Source: Caryophanales bacterium UBA2298
GTDB taxonomy: Bacteria; Bacillota_I; Bacilli_A; Izemoplasmatales; Hujiaoplasmataceae
Length of the DNA stretch: 12,786 nucleotides
Direction of reading: 5' to 3'
Assembly (NCBI GenBank): GCA_002345425.1
Contig: DDWA01000039.1
Location: 1 to 12,786 of the forward strand
Made by a program: the position numbers and the translations under genes. Below, in pieces: positions 1-6,984 of this stretch. How positions within the stretch are numbered: position 1 is the first letter of the stretch; each line of letters starts with the position of its first letter. Below the pieces are notes generated by a model, which worked only from the letters and a program-made list of their open reading frames with translations, was not told the origin of the DNA and did not search any database.

Positions 1-25
1 AAAAGCACAAATATTTTGTGCTTTT
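1..25 (-). terminator. Hairpin terminator after apbE
   Basis: An 11-bp perfect inverted repeat (arms 1-11 and 15-25, core GCACAAA/TTTGTGC, loop TAT) starts 4 bases past the apbE stop. Read on the minus strand, the stem ends in a T run that continues off the window. On the plus strand the stem is followed by TTCTTT, so it may also stop transcription entering from the left. The window edge hides the rest. Confidence 0.7.
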
Positions 26-28
26 TCT

Positions 29-1189
29 TTAGCTTATTGGATCCATTAAATAATCTTCAAAGTTGTCACTCATTACGATATTATCTTTATCGATATACCA
101 CAAAGCTTCTAATCCGGGATAGTTATTCACAAAGGCTAAACCTTCTTCAACCGTCATTAAATAAAGTGTGGTTGATAAAATATCGCCGATAGCTGCATCA
201 TTATAAAGGACTGTTAAACTAGTTACTTCACCGCCAGGGTAGTAAGTTCTAGGATCGATGATATGATGATAGATGGTTTCGTCATCCATATCATTTAAAT
301 TTTTAAAATATCTTTGATAATTACCGCTTGATACTAAATTTAATCCTGATTCTAACTTCACAACTGCATAATAAGGGCTATCGCCAATTCCTGTAAAAGG
401 TGTTGTTAAAGCGATGTAGAATAATCCATCTTCCTTATCAAAGTTAACACCATGTGCATAAACATTGGAATTACCGAGATTGAGGATATAATTAATTTCA
501 TATCGGCTCAAATAATCAGCGACTAATTCACTAAAGTACCCTTTAGCGAATCCACCCAAATCAATACCCATGTTTTCTTGAGCGAAACCGACAGAGAAAT
601 CATCTTCATTTAAAATGATATCATCGGGATTAATATTGAAACCCGCGTTGTCAATAACTTCATTTGGTACAGGACAATAATCAACTCCTAGCTCGATGAA
701 AGAATCGCAACTGCCACTATTTCTAGCATTATGCCAAACTTCTAAGACTGGGTGTAAAGCAATATTGAATAATAACATATCATCAACAACTATAATGTCT
801 TCATTATCTATAGCGAATTCAATTGCTCTAAATAGTTCTTCATCGACAGTTACGGGCGCATCAGAATTATTAATGGTATAGAGATTATTTACATCTGGAT
901 AAGCATTGTATTTATCAAAATATTTATGATATTGCATCAACATCGCTTCAAAATCGATAAATATTTGATTGATATCAAAATCATAATCACTATCAACATA
1001 AATTTTTAAAGAAAGAATGGTATCGAAATAAGAAGTAAATCTTCTTTCGCAAATATAAACTCCTTCAGTTTGACCAGCTACACAATAATCTTCTTGGGGA
1101 TTTGGGAAAGTTGTAGTTGTATTGTTACTACAAGCAATTAAAGTAAGTGCGGAGATTATAAATAAGAGTAAAATAGTAATTTTTTTCAT
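29..1189 (-). CDS. apbE: FAD:protein FMN transferase (ApbE family), lipoprotein
   Basis: 386 residues. ApbE uses FAD to attach FMN covalently to Thr/Ser of target flavoproteins such as Rnf/Nqr subunits and FMN-binding-domain proteins; lipoprotein forms act outside the membrane. Residues 1-20 are a signal peptide with a lipobox (L-I-A-C, Cys20). Family motifs are in order: GIDLGGFAKGY (208-218), LNLGNSNVY (237-245), SSGNYQRYF (287-295), HHIIDPRT (308-315) and GDILSTT near the C-terminus (335-341), whose Asp and Thr fit the metal site. Length is typical. The start is fixed by AAGGAGAC (1195-1202) five bases upstream. It is transcribed away from the NusG domain II gene, a frequent neighbour of apbE in Bacillota. 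No target flavoprotein is seen nearby. The family call is firm; the target is unknown. Confidence 0.93.
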   Translation of the reverse strand: MKKITILLLFIISALTLIACSNNTTTTFPNPQEDYCVAGQTEGVYICERRFTSYFDTILSLKIYVDSDYDFDINQIFIDFEAMLMQYHKYFDKYNAYPDVNNLYTINNSDAPVTVDEELFRAIEFAIDNEDIIVVDDMLLFNIALHPVLEVWHNARNSGSCDSFIELGVDYCPVPNEVIDNAGFNINPDDIILNEDDFSVGFAQENMGIDLGGFAKGYFSELVADYLSRYEINYILNLGNSNVYAHGVNFDKEDGLFYIALTTPFTGIGDSPYYAVVKLESGLNLVSSGNYQRYFKNLNDMDDETIYHHIIDPRTYYPGGEVTSLTVLYNDAAIGDILSTTLYLMTVEEGLAFVNNYPGLEALWYIDKDNIVMSDNFEDYLMDPIS

Positions 1190-1235
1190 GAAACGTCTCC
1201 TTATTATTTTAGTTTAAAAATTGTTAAGTTTATTA

Positions 1236-1261
1236 TATAATATACATATAGAGAAGGTGAT
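1236..1261 (+). promoter_or_regulatory. Candidate -10 and Shine-Dalgarno deciding a non-AUG start
   Basis: TATAAT lies at 1236-1241 with a weak TTTAAA 17 bases upstream (1213-1218). A strong AGAAGGTGAT follows at 1252-1261. The same motif, AGAAGGTGAT followed by three or four bases and ATG, precedes cca at 2735-2750. Here the codon in the ATG position is ATC (1265-1267), with ATT just before it. The transcript leader would be very short, about 15-20 bases. Confidence 0.55.
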
Positions 1262-1264
1262 ATT

Positions 1265-1765
1265 ATCAAAAAGCGCGATATAATCTTCATAAGTGCAATT
1301 CTTTTGATTGCTTTAATCAGTGGCTTGACATTTAGAATTATTGAAAAAGTCAATGATACTGGTAATTCTTACGCTAAAGTAGTTTATCAAAATGAAGTCA
1401 TCTTGATGGTCAATCTAAAAAATAATGAGTATCACATCTATGATACTATCTATAAAGAATTAGTTAATGTCGAAAGAGCGGAAGAAGGGATATTTTATGT
1501 CCCTGGAAAAACAACTACTGAAATGACCGAATTATATTTAGTAGACGATTTCGCTAAAGACAACCAAATTATAGGAATCAAAGTCGTTGTTGAAGACGAA
1601 AAAATAAGTGTCGCTTATCAGGAAAGTCCTAAAGACTTATGCCAGTTACAAAAACCAACCTCTTCACCACTTATGCCAATAGTTTGTTTACCTAATGAAT
1701 TAGTTATAAATGTTTACACTGATATCGAAAGTAATCAGTTTATCCCAGATTCAATATTGGAGTGA
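1265..1765 (+). CDS. Membrane-anchored NusG domain II protein, apparent AUC/AUU start
   Basis: About 166 residues if translation starts at ATC 1265. The N-terminus is then short and basic (KKRD) followed by a membrane helix (about 6-27) and an extracellular beta-rich domain. The C-terminal half (about 100-152) matches the NusG domain II family: IIGIKVVVEDEKISV, then a Cys (125) and the conserved CLPNELVI block (Cys141). This is a free-standing domain, not the transcription factor. Its role is unknown; it is often encoded near apbE and Rnf-type redox genes. A TTG at 1304 could start the frame, but it has no ribosome binding site and would cut the membrane helix, while AGAAGGTGAT sits correctly for 1262-1267. 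The frame is closed by TAA at 1238-1240. An ATG lost through sequencing error is the alternative. Confidence 0.75.
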   Translation: MKKRDIIFISAILLIALISGLTFRIIEKVNDTGNSYAKVVYQNEVILMVNLKNNEYHIYDTIYKELVNVERAEEGIFYVPGKTTTEMTELYLVDDFAKDNQIIGIKVVVEDEKISVAYQESPKDLCQLQKPTSSPLMPIVCLPNELVINVYTDIESNQFIPDSILE

Positions 1766-1770
1766 TTATT

Positions 1771-2001
1771 ATGTTAGTTATTGTAAGTCCAAGCGTTTTC
1801 TTCATCTCAAGAATTATTCTTTTCTTCATCGCTACAATGTTTATCTTTAAAGCGATGCAAGCGATAGATATTGCTAGGATTTTTAGAAAAAATTCCGCTG
1901 ACCAAATCCGATTTTTATTTATGGCCATTTCGGTAATACTTGGTTACTTATTTGTTGATGCGATTGTTTCTTTGTTTGAAAATCTTAATAACCTGTTTTA
2001 G
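1771..2001 (+). CDS. DUF1146 family small membrane protein (YwzB-like)
   Basis: 76 residues with two membrane helices (about 9-27 and 46-66) around a short basic loop. The arrangement F-K-A-(M)-(Q)-x-I-D-I..IF-RKN...Q-I-R-F-L-F...ILGYLFVDAIVSLFE resembles DUF1146/YwzB proteins, whose pattern is a KAL-x-x-D-x-F-L-K loop followed by a GY-x-x-x-x-F/D helix. Function is unknown for the family. ATG 1771 is chosen over an in-frame GTG at 1762 because GGAGTGA (1759-1765) is then at normal spacing. That ribosome site overlaps the stop of the NusG domain II gene, so the two are probably co-transcribed and translationally coupled. The 3' end overlaps the convergent yigZ gene. Confidence 0.7.
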   Translation: MLVIVSPSVFFISRIILFFIATMFIFKAMQAIDIARIFRKNSADQIRFLFMAISVILGYLFVDAIVSLFENLNNLF

Positions 2002-2602
2002 GGTAATCGCTAGTTTCCTCGATAATAACAAAATTATCTTGATAATTATTGGCATTGAATAATTTTTCTTTTATTTCTATAAAATTATTTTCATTGAGAT
2101 AAAAATGGAAAATTATATTATCTGAATAATCAACGTTATCAAGCTTAGTTTGATCACGGACTATCTTGTCGACATTACCTAAATTATTATAATCACAAGT
2201 TACTTTACAGTAATATGTGGTTATTTTTTTGACAAAAGTAGCTCTGCTTAAAGCTAATGAAGCGGTATGAGAATAAGCTCTAATTAATCCGCCCGATCCC
2301 AATAATGTTCCGCCAAAATATCTGATAACAATCATTAAAGTATGATTCAATCCATGGGCTTTGATGACTTCTAATATTGGATATCCGGCAGTTCTTGAGG
2401 GTTCACCATCATCACTGCATTTATGTTGATTATCATCTAGAATGTAGGCATAGGTATAATGATTAGCATCTGGGTATTCATGTTTCGTCTTTTCTAGAAG
2501 TTCCTTTACATCCGCTGCTGTCTCAGCGTGATGAAGAAGTCCGATAAATCTTGACTTCTTTTCAATATATTCCGCTCTGGTTAAACCCATTACTGATATC
2601 AT
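1985..2602 (-). CDS. yigZ: YigZ/IMPACT family protein (UPF0029)
   Basis: 205 residues, the usual length for bacterial YigZ. The N-terminal domain carries the family signature: KKSRFIG (15-21), CSDDGEPSRTAGYPILE (62-78) and IVIRYFGGTLLGSGGLIRAY (91-110). The C-terminal part (about 133-190) fits the small UPF0029 C-terminal domain. The eukaryotic homologue IMPACT regulates Gcn2; the bacterial role is not settled, although ribosome or translation links have been proposed. The start is supported by GGTGATG (complement of 2605-2611) just upstream of ATG. Its last 17 bases overlap the convergent DUF1146 gene, and no terminator is visible between them. The family is certain, the function is not. Confidence 0.92.
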   Translation of the reverse strand: MISVMGLTRAEYIEKKSRFIGLLHHAETAADVKELLEKTKHEYPDANHYTYAYILDDNQHKCSDDGEPSRTAGYPILEVIKAHGLNHTLMIVIRYFGGTLLGSGGLIRAYSHTASLALSRATFVKKITTYYCKVTCDYNNLGNVDKIVRDQTKLDNVDYSDNIIFHFYLNENNFIEIKEKLFNANNYQDNFVIIEETSDYPKTGY

Positions 2603-2618
2603 ATCATCACCGATTGAT

Positions 2619-2627
2619 ATTATAACA
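2619..2627 (-). promoter_or_regulatory. Extended -10 promoter candidate for yigZ
   Basis: On the minus strand TGT-TATAAT (complement of 2619-2627) is an extended -10 element. The -35 position at 17-base spacing reads TTTCTA, a weak match. The predicted transcription start is only about 10 bases ahead of the start codon, so the leader would hold little more than the ribosome site. Confidence 0.45.
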
Positions 2628-2723
2628 TATTCAACAATTTTTAGAAACAGTAATCTAGCGATTAAATCTTTTCCGATTTTGCCTATAATTTGTATTAAAC
2701 AATTAGTATAAAATCAGCGATTA

Positions 2724-2732
2724 TGATATAAT
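2724..2732 (+). promoter_or_regulatory. Extended -10 promoter candidate for the cca operon
   Basis: TGA-TATAAT is a full extended -10. The -35 position reads TAGTAT and is poor. The predicted start falls at about 2738-2739, inside the AGAAGGTGA ribosome site, so an upstream TATAAT at 2684-2689 may be the real or a second promoter. The two candidates cannot be separated from sequence alone. Confidence 0.4.
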
Positions 2733-2747
2733 TAAGAAGGTGATTTT

Positions 2748-3920
2748 ATGAATAATTTATACTCCTTAGGTCAGACCATTTTAAAAAAACTTAAAGATAA
2801 TGGGTATGAAGCCTACTTTGTAGGCGGTTTTGTAAGAGATTATTTATTAAACAGAGAATCCAGTGATATTGATATTACAACAAACGCTACACCTAAAGAA
2901 GTTGAAAACTTATTTGAAAACACTAAAGCAACCGGACTTAAGTACGGTACGGTTACAGTATTAATGGAGAATCATCCTTTCGAGGTTACAACTTATAGAA
3001 TTGATCAATCATACATTAATCACCGTAAACCAGAATCAGTGGTTTATTCTCAAAGTTTGGAAGAAGATTTAAAAAGACGAGACTTTACTATCAACGCATT
3101 AGCAATGAATAGCGAAGGAAGGATAATTGATCTATTTAACGGAGAAAAAGATATAAACAATAAAATAATAAGAGCAATCGGTATCCCTGACGAAAGATTC
3201 AATGAGGATTCTTTAAGAATAATAAGAGCTTTGCGGTTTTCAAGCAAGCTTGGTTTTTCAATTGAAGAAGAAACACTTTTGAGTATGAAAAAAAATATCA
3301 AAAAGATTTTTCATTTACCGAACGAAAGAGTAGTGCCGGAGTTAGAAGAACTATTCTCAAGCGCTTATAATAAAAAAGCAACTACCTATATGGAAGAGAT
3401 TAATATTGCTAAAGTTTATCCAGAGTTTCAAAGGGGATTGAATCTTTACAATAATAGTAAAATTTCTTTAGATCTTAACGAGTTTTTCGCTCTGTGTTTA
3501 TACTCGTCTAATCAAGAATTGCCTGATTATTGGCGCTTACCCAACAAAGATAAATTATTGATTTATAAAGTTATCGGCTTATTGAGATTAACAAGAAAAA
3601 CCAATTATAATCCTTTGGTTGTATATCAAGCTGGACTTGATATCTGTTTAATGGCAAACAGGATAAATCAAGTTCTAGATTCTGAAAGCGATCAAGAAGC
3701 TTTGATCCAAGATATCTATACAAGTTTGCCGATTAAAAAAAGAAGTGAAATGAGTTTAAATGGTCATGATATTTTAGAAATTAAAGACATAAACAATGAG
3801 GAAATTATTGGAGAAATAATTGAAGAATTAGAATATAATGTTGTAAATAAACATCTTGAAAACGAAAGAGAAAAATTAAAGGAATTTGCTAAGCAATTAT
3901 TGGAGAGATTAGATGGATAA
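2748..3920 (+). CDS. cca: CCA tRNA nucleotidyltransferase, class II
   Basis: 390 residues, close to the Bacillus enzyme length. It adds or repairs the CCA end of tRNA in the cytoplasm. The nucleotidyltransferase head shows VGGFVRDYLL (25-34), the metal-binding DID (40-42), the EEDLKRRDFTINALAMN block (105-121) used for base selection and catalysis, and RFNEDSLRIIRALRFSSKLGF (150-170). The C-terminal region carries LNGHDILEI (337-345), typical of the tail domain of Bacilli CCA enzymes. No HD phosphatase domain is evident. Start: ATG after AGAAGGTGA. It is first in an operon; its last 8 bases overlap the pulA start. A poly(A) polymerase is the nearest alternative family, but the length and the Bacillota context favour CCA addition. 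Confidence 0.9.
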   Translation: MNNLYSLGQTILKKLKDNGYEAYFVGGFVRDYLLNRESSDIDITTNATPKEVENLFENTKATGLKYGTVTVLMENHPFEVTTYRIDQSYINHRKPESVVYSQSLEEDLKRRDFTINALAMNSEGRIIDLFNGEKDINNKIIRAIGIPDERFNEDSLRIIRALRFSSKLGFSIEEETLLSMKKNIKKIFHLPNERVVPELEELFSSAYNKKATTYMEEINIAKVYPEFQRGLNLYNNSKISLDLNEFFALCLYSSNQELPDYWRLPNKDKLLIYKVIGLLRLTRKTNYNPLVVYQAGLDICLMANRINQVLDSESDQEALIQDIYTSLPIKKRSEMSLNGHDILEIKDINNEEIIGEIIEELEYNVVNKHLENEREKLKEFAKQLLERLDG

Positions 3921-6003
3921 AAGACCTTTTTACTGTTATCTCGATAATTTTGATGAATTGACAATTATCATCCCCATCAAAAATTATCAAGATAATTTAG
4001 ATTACTTTTTAATTGGTAATGAAGAAATAATTAAATTAAAGATAAATCAAAAAATTAATCTAGGTGTGGAAATTAAGCTTATTGCTAATTTTGACGCCTA
4101 TATTGATTTGGGTAAAGTATATTTCGTTGAAAATACTAAAAAACAAATGTCAGAACTTTACACTGGCAAGATTGTTAGAACCGAACTGTTCGACAATATC
4201 TATAACTATAAAAAACATGACTTAGGATATACTTATTCAGTTGAATCAACTAAATTTAAAATCTGGTCACCAGTTGCTAAATATATTAAGTTAGAGTTAG
4301 TTGATAAAGAAAATAACGTTTCCCTTTATGAGGTCGAATATAAGATTTCCGGAGTTTGGCGTGTGGTTGTCGAAGGTGATTTAGACGGATATAAATATCG
4401 TTATATCATCTATGTCAACGGTAAGGAACAAACTGTACTTGACCCTTATGGAAAAGCTAGTAACGCCAATGGAGAATATAACTATATAATTGATTTTTCC
4501 AAAACTTATCAAATCAAGAATAAGACTAATTTTAGCGGTAATCCATTAGATGCAATTATCTACGAAACCAGTGTTAGAGATTTTACAAGTGATGAATCTT
4601 TATCTTTTAAAAACAAGAAAAAATATCTTGGTTTTGTCGAAGAAGGAATTAAAACTACAGAAAATTTATCGGCAGGAATTGATTATTTAAAAGAACTAGG
4701 AATCACTCATGTGCAGTTGATGCCAATCTTTGATTTTGAAGGAATCGATGAATTAAATCCGGAAAGTCAATATAACTGGGGCTATAATCCAAGTCAGTAT
4801 TTCGTGCCAGAAGGATCATATGCTACCGATGCAAACGATCCATATGCAAGAATCAATGAAGTGAAAAAGATGGTTGATAAATTGCATGAAAAAAACATAT
4901 CAGTTGTTATGGATGTTGTTTATAATCATGTTTATGACGCTATAGATTTTTCTGTGGAAAAATTAATACCGGGTTATGCTTATCATGTTGATCGTAACGG
5001 TATCAACACCAATGTTTCTGGCTGTAACAACGATCTTGCAACACATAGAAAAATGATGAGAAAGTTGATAATAGACGCTACCCTTTTTTGGGCAAGCGAA
5101 TATAAGATTGATGGTTTTAGATTTGACTTAATGGGATTAATCGATTATGAGACAATGAATGAACTTGCTCAAGAACTTCATGACTTAAATCCGAAAATCA
5201 TAGTTTATGGTGAAGGCTGGAATATGTATTCTTCTAATCTAGCTGATCGCATGGCTCATATGGCAAGCAAAAAGGTAATACCTACTATTGGCTTTTTCAA
5301 TGACAAGTTCAGAGAAACGATTAAAGGTTCAACCTTTCATCCTAAAGAACCGGGATATACATCCGGTAATTTAGGAGATATTGAAATAGTCAAAGAAATG
5401 CTACTCGGTAGCGCTAGAAACCGTTATATGTTTAAATACCCTGCTCAAAGCATTAATTACGTGGAATGTCATGATAATTTGACATTTTACGATAAATGTC
5501 TCTATATGACAGATAATTTAGAATTGATTCATCAGCAACAACTTTTAGCCACTTCAATTGTACTTTTATCTCAAGGAGTTCCATTTATTCATTCTGGTCA
5601 AGAATTTTATCGCACCAAAGAGTTAGATGAAAACTCTTATATATCTAGTGACTCCATTAATAAAATTGATTGGTCTTTAAGAGATAAACATGAATCAAGA
5701 ATAGCGTTTTTAAGAGAATTAATCAAAATTAGAAAATCACACAATTGCTTTAAACTGAAATCTTCAAGTGACTTAGACGCAAAAACTGAAGTAGTAGCTT
5801 TAAACTCTGGGTCATTGATGATGCACTTCAATGATACTTGTAATTTATTGTTAATCTTTAAACCGAACGATAATCAAGAAACTATTATTATACCTGAAGA
5901 ATATCAATTACTAATCAGTTCAGAAGCATTTGAAACAATCGACACAAGTCAATACCAATTAGACCAAATTGGTACTTACATATTCAAGAAGGGAGATGAG
6001 TAA
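3913..6003 (+). CDS. pulA: Type I pullulanase (GH13 alpha-1,6 debranching enzyme)
   Basis: 696 residues, near B. subtilis AmyX in size. It hydrolyses alpha-1,6 branch links of pullulan, glycogen or limit dextrins. No signal peptide is seen, so the enzyme is cytoplasmic and probably acts on stored or imported glucans. An N-terminal beta domain (about 1-95) is followed by a CBM48-like domain (about 105-195) and the GH13 barrel. The type I signature YNWGYNP is at 287-293. GH13 motifs are DVVYNH (334-339), GFRFDLMG with nucleophile Asp405, YGEGW with acid/base Glu434, and VECHDN with Asp521, so all catalytic residues are present. Start ATG overlaps the cca stop by 8 bases and has GGAGAG at 3902-3907. 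It sits between two RNA-processing genes with no obvious functional link. Confidence 0.94.
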   Translation: MDKRPFYCYLDNFDELTIIIPIKNYQDNLDYFLIGNEEIIKLKINQKINLGVEIKLIANFDAYIDLGKVYFVENTKKQMSELYTGKIVRTELFDNIYNYKKHDLGYTYSVESTKFKIWSPVAKYIKLELVDKENNVSLYEVEYKISGVWRVVVEGDLDGYKYRYIIYVNGKEQTVLDPYGKASNANGEYNYIIDFSKTYQIKNKTNFSGNPLDAIIYETSVRDFTSDESLSFKNKKKYLGFVEEGIKTTENLSAGIDYLKELGITHVQLMPIFDFEGIDELNPESQYNWGYNPSQYFVPEGSYATDANDPYARINEVKKMVDKLHEKNISVVMDVVYNHVYDAIDFSVEKLIPGYAYHVDRNGINTNVSGCNNDLATHRKMMRKLIIDATLFWASEYKIDGFRFDLMGLIDYETMNELAQELHDLNPKIIVYGEGWNMYSSNLADRMAHMASKKVIPTIGFFNDKFRETIKGSTFHPKEPGYTSGNLGDIEIVKEMLLGSARNRYMFKYPAQSINYVECHDNLTFYDKCLYMTDNLELIHQQQLLATSIVLLSQGVPFIHSGQEFYRTKELDENSYISSDSINKIDWSLRDKHESRIAFLRELIKIRKSHNCFKLKSSSDLDAKTEVVALNSGSLMMHFNDTCNLLLIFKPNDNQETIIIPEEYQLLISSEAFETIDTSQYQLDQIGTYIFKKGDE

Positions 6004-6005
6004 AA

Positions 6006-6929
6006 ATGTTTGAAAACGGAGTTAAATATGAGTTCTTTGCGAAAGTAATGCAAATCAATGATTCAACTTACGCAACTTACCCGATAACTGTTCTTACTGA
6101 AAACGATGAATCAGCTATCATCCGAGTAAAACAAGAAGAAAACTTATCATTAAACAAAATCTATTATTTTAAGACTGAGGGTGTTCTTTTTAAAGAAAAA
6201 ATTCATCTTGAAGTATTAGAATATACTAAATTATCAGATTTAGAATTATCAGATGCTAAAAAAGAAAAACTCATGAAATTTTTCTACAATCACGCCCCAA
6301 TCAACACAACAGAAATTATCAAGGATATTGAAGATATTATTTCTAGTTTAGAAAATACAGTTATAAAAGATATAACTTTAAAAATCTATCAAGATAAACG
6401 AGATGATTTTTACCTCTATCCCGCCGCTACTAAATTCCATCACGCCTATATCTCAGGGCTTGCGTATCACACGCATTCGATGTTAAGGTTAGCGAAAGGT
6501 TTTTTAGAGGTATATGATTGGTTGAACCCTGATTTACTGTATTCTGGAATTATCCTTCATGATATTTGTAAAATCTCAGAATTTGATTCTTATGAGGGCA
6601 GCAATTATACTATTAAAGGTAAACTGATTGGTCACATCGCTATGGGAGTTAGTCTCCTAGATCAAGTCGCTAAAGATTTAAATTACCAAGACGAAGAAGA
6701 AGTAATGTTACTACAACATATCTTATTAAGCCATCATTACTACGGTAACTTCGGATCTCCAAAAAAACCTAATATTGCGGAAGCTTTAATGATTCATTTT
6801 ATTGATAATATTGACTCAAAAGCCTGCGTTTTAGGCGAAGAGTTGGAGCTAGTGGAAAACGGCGATTTAACTGGACCAATCGGTGTTTTAGAAAGAGAAA
6901 GATATTACAAGCATAAGTTATCTAAATAA
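6006..6929 (+). CDS. yhaM: 3'-5' exoribonuclease YhaM (OB fold plus HD domain)
   Basis: 307 residues, slightly shorter than B. subtilis YhaM (about 314). YhaM is a metal-dependent exoribonuclease that trims RNA 3' ends in the cytoplasm. The N-terminus (about 1-75) fits the nucleic-acid-binding OB-like domain. The HD domain carries PAATKFHHAYISGLAYHTHS (139-158), giving His145/146 and His155, then LHDICK (184-189, the HD pair at 185-186), His210, SHHYYG (242-247) and a distal Asp (267). This is a complete metal-binding set. It begins two bases after the pulA stop, with GGGAG upstream inside the end of pulA, so it is the last gene of the cca-pulA-yhaM operon and precedes a terminator. Confidence 0.92.
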   Translation: MFENGVKYEFFAKVMQINDSTYATYPITVLTENDESAIIRVKQEENLSLNKIYYFKTEGVLFKEKIHLEVLEYTKLSDLELSDAKKEKLMKFFYNHAPINTTEIIKDIEDIISSLENTVIKDITLKIYQDKRDDFYLYPAATKFHHAYISGLAYHTHSMLRLAKGFLEVYDWLNPDLLYSGIILHDICKISEFDSYEGSNYTIKGKLIGHIAMGVSLLDQVAKDLNYQDEEEVMLLQHILLSHHYYGNFGSPKKPNIAEALMIHFIDNIDSKACVLGEELELVENGDLTGPIGVLERERYYKHKLSK

Positions 6930-6933
6930 TAAA

Positions 6934-6971
6934 AAAACTGTAAGGATTTTAACTTTCTTACAGTTTTATTT
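6934..6971. terminator. Bidirectional intrinsic terminator between yhaM and the large anchored protein gene
   Basis: The perfect 11-bp arms AAAACTGTAAG (6934-6944) and CTTACAGTTTT (6957-6967) can extend two further pairs (one G-U) toward the loop. The right arm ends in a T-rich stretch on the plus strand, and an A run on the left gives a T run on the minus strand. It lies exactly between two convergent genes and can serve both. Confidence 0.85.
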
Positions 6972-6984
6972 TTATTAATATTTG

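Noticed and set aside
696..881. Plus-strand open frame of 61 residues inside apbE
   Set aside because: Shadow of apbE on the other strand, with low-complexity Ser-rich translation and no ribosome site.
1304..1306. TTG as start of the NusG domain II protein
   Set aside because: No ribosome site lies upstream and it would remove the basic residues and half of the membrane helix.
1740..1928. Minus-strand open frame opposite the DUF1146 gene
   Set aside because: Antisense shadow of a hydrophobic membrane protein; no ribosome site or family resemblance.
3913..6003. Glycogen branching enzyme or alpha-amylase as the identity of the pulA product
   Set aside because: The YNWGYNP block with the CBM48-like domain is the type I pullulanase signature.
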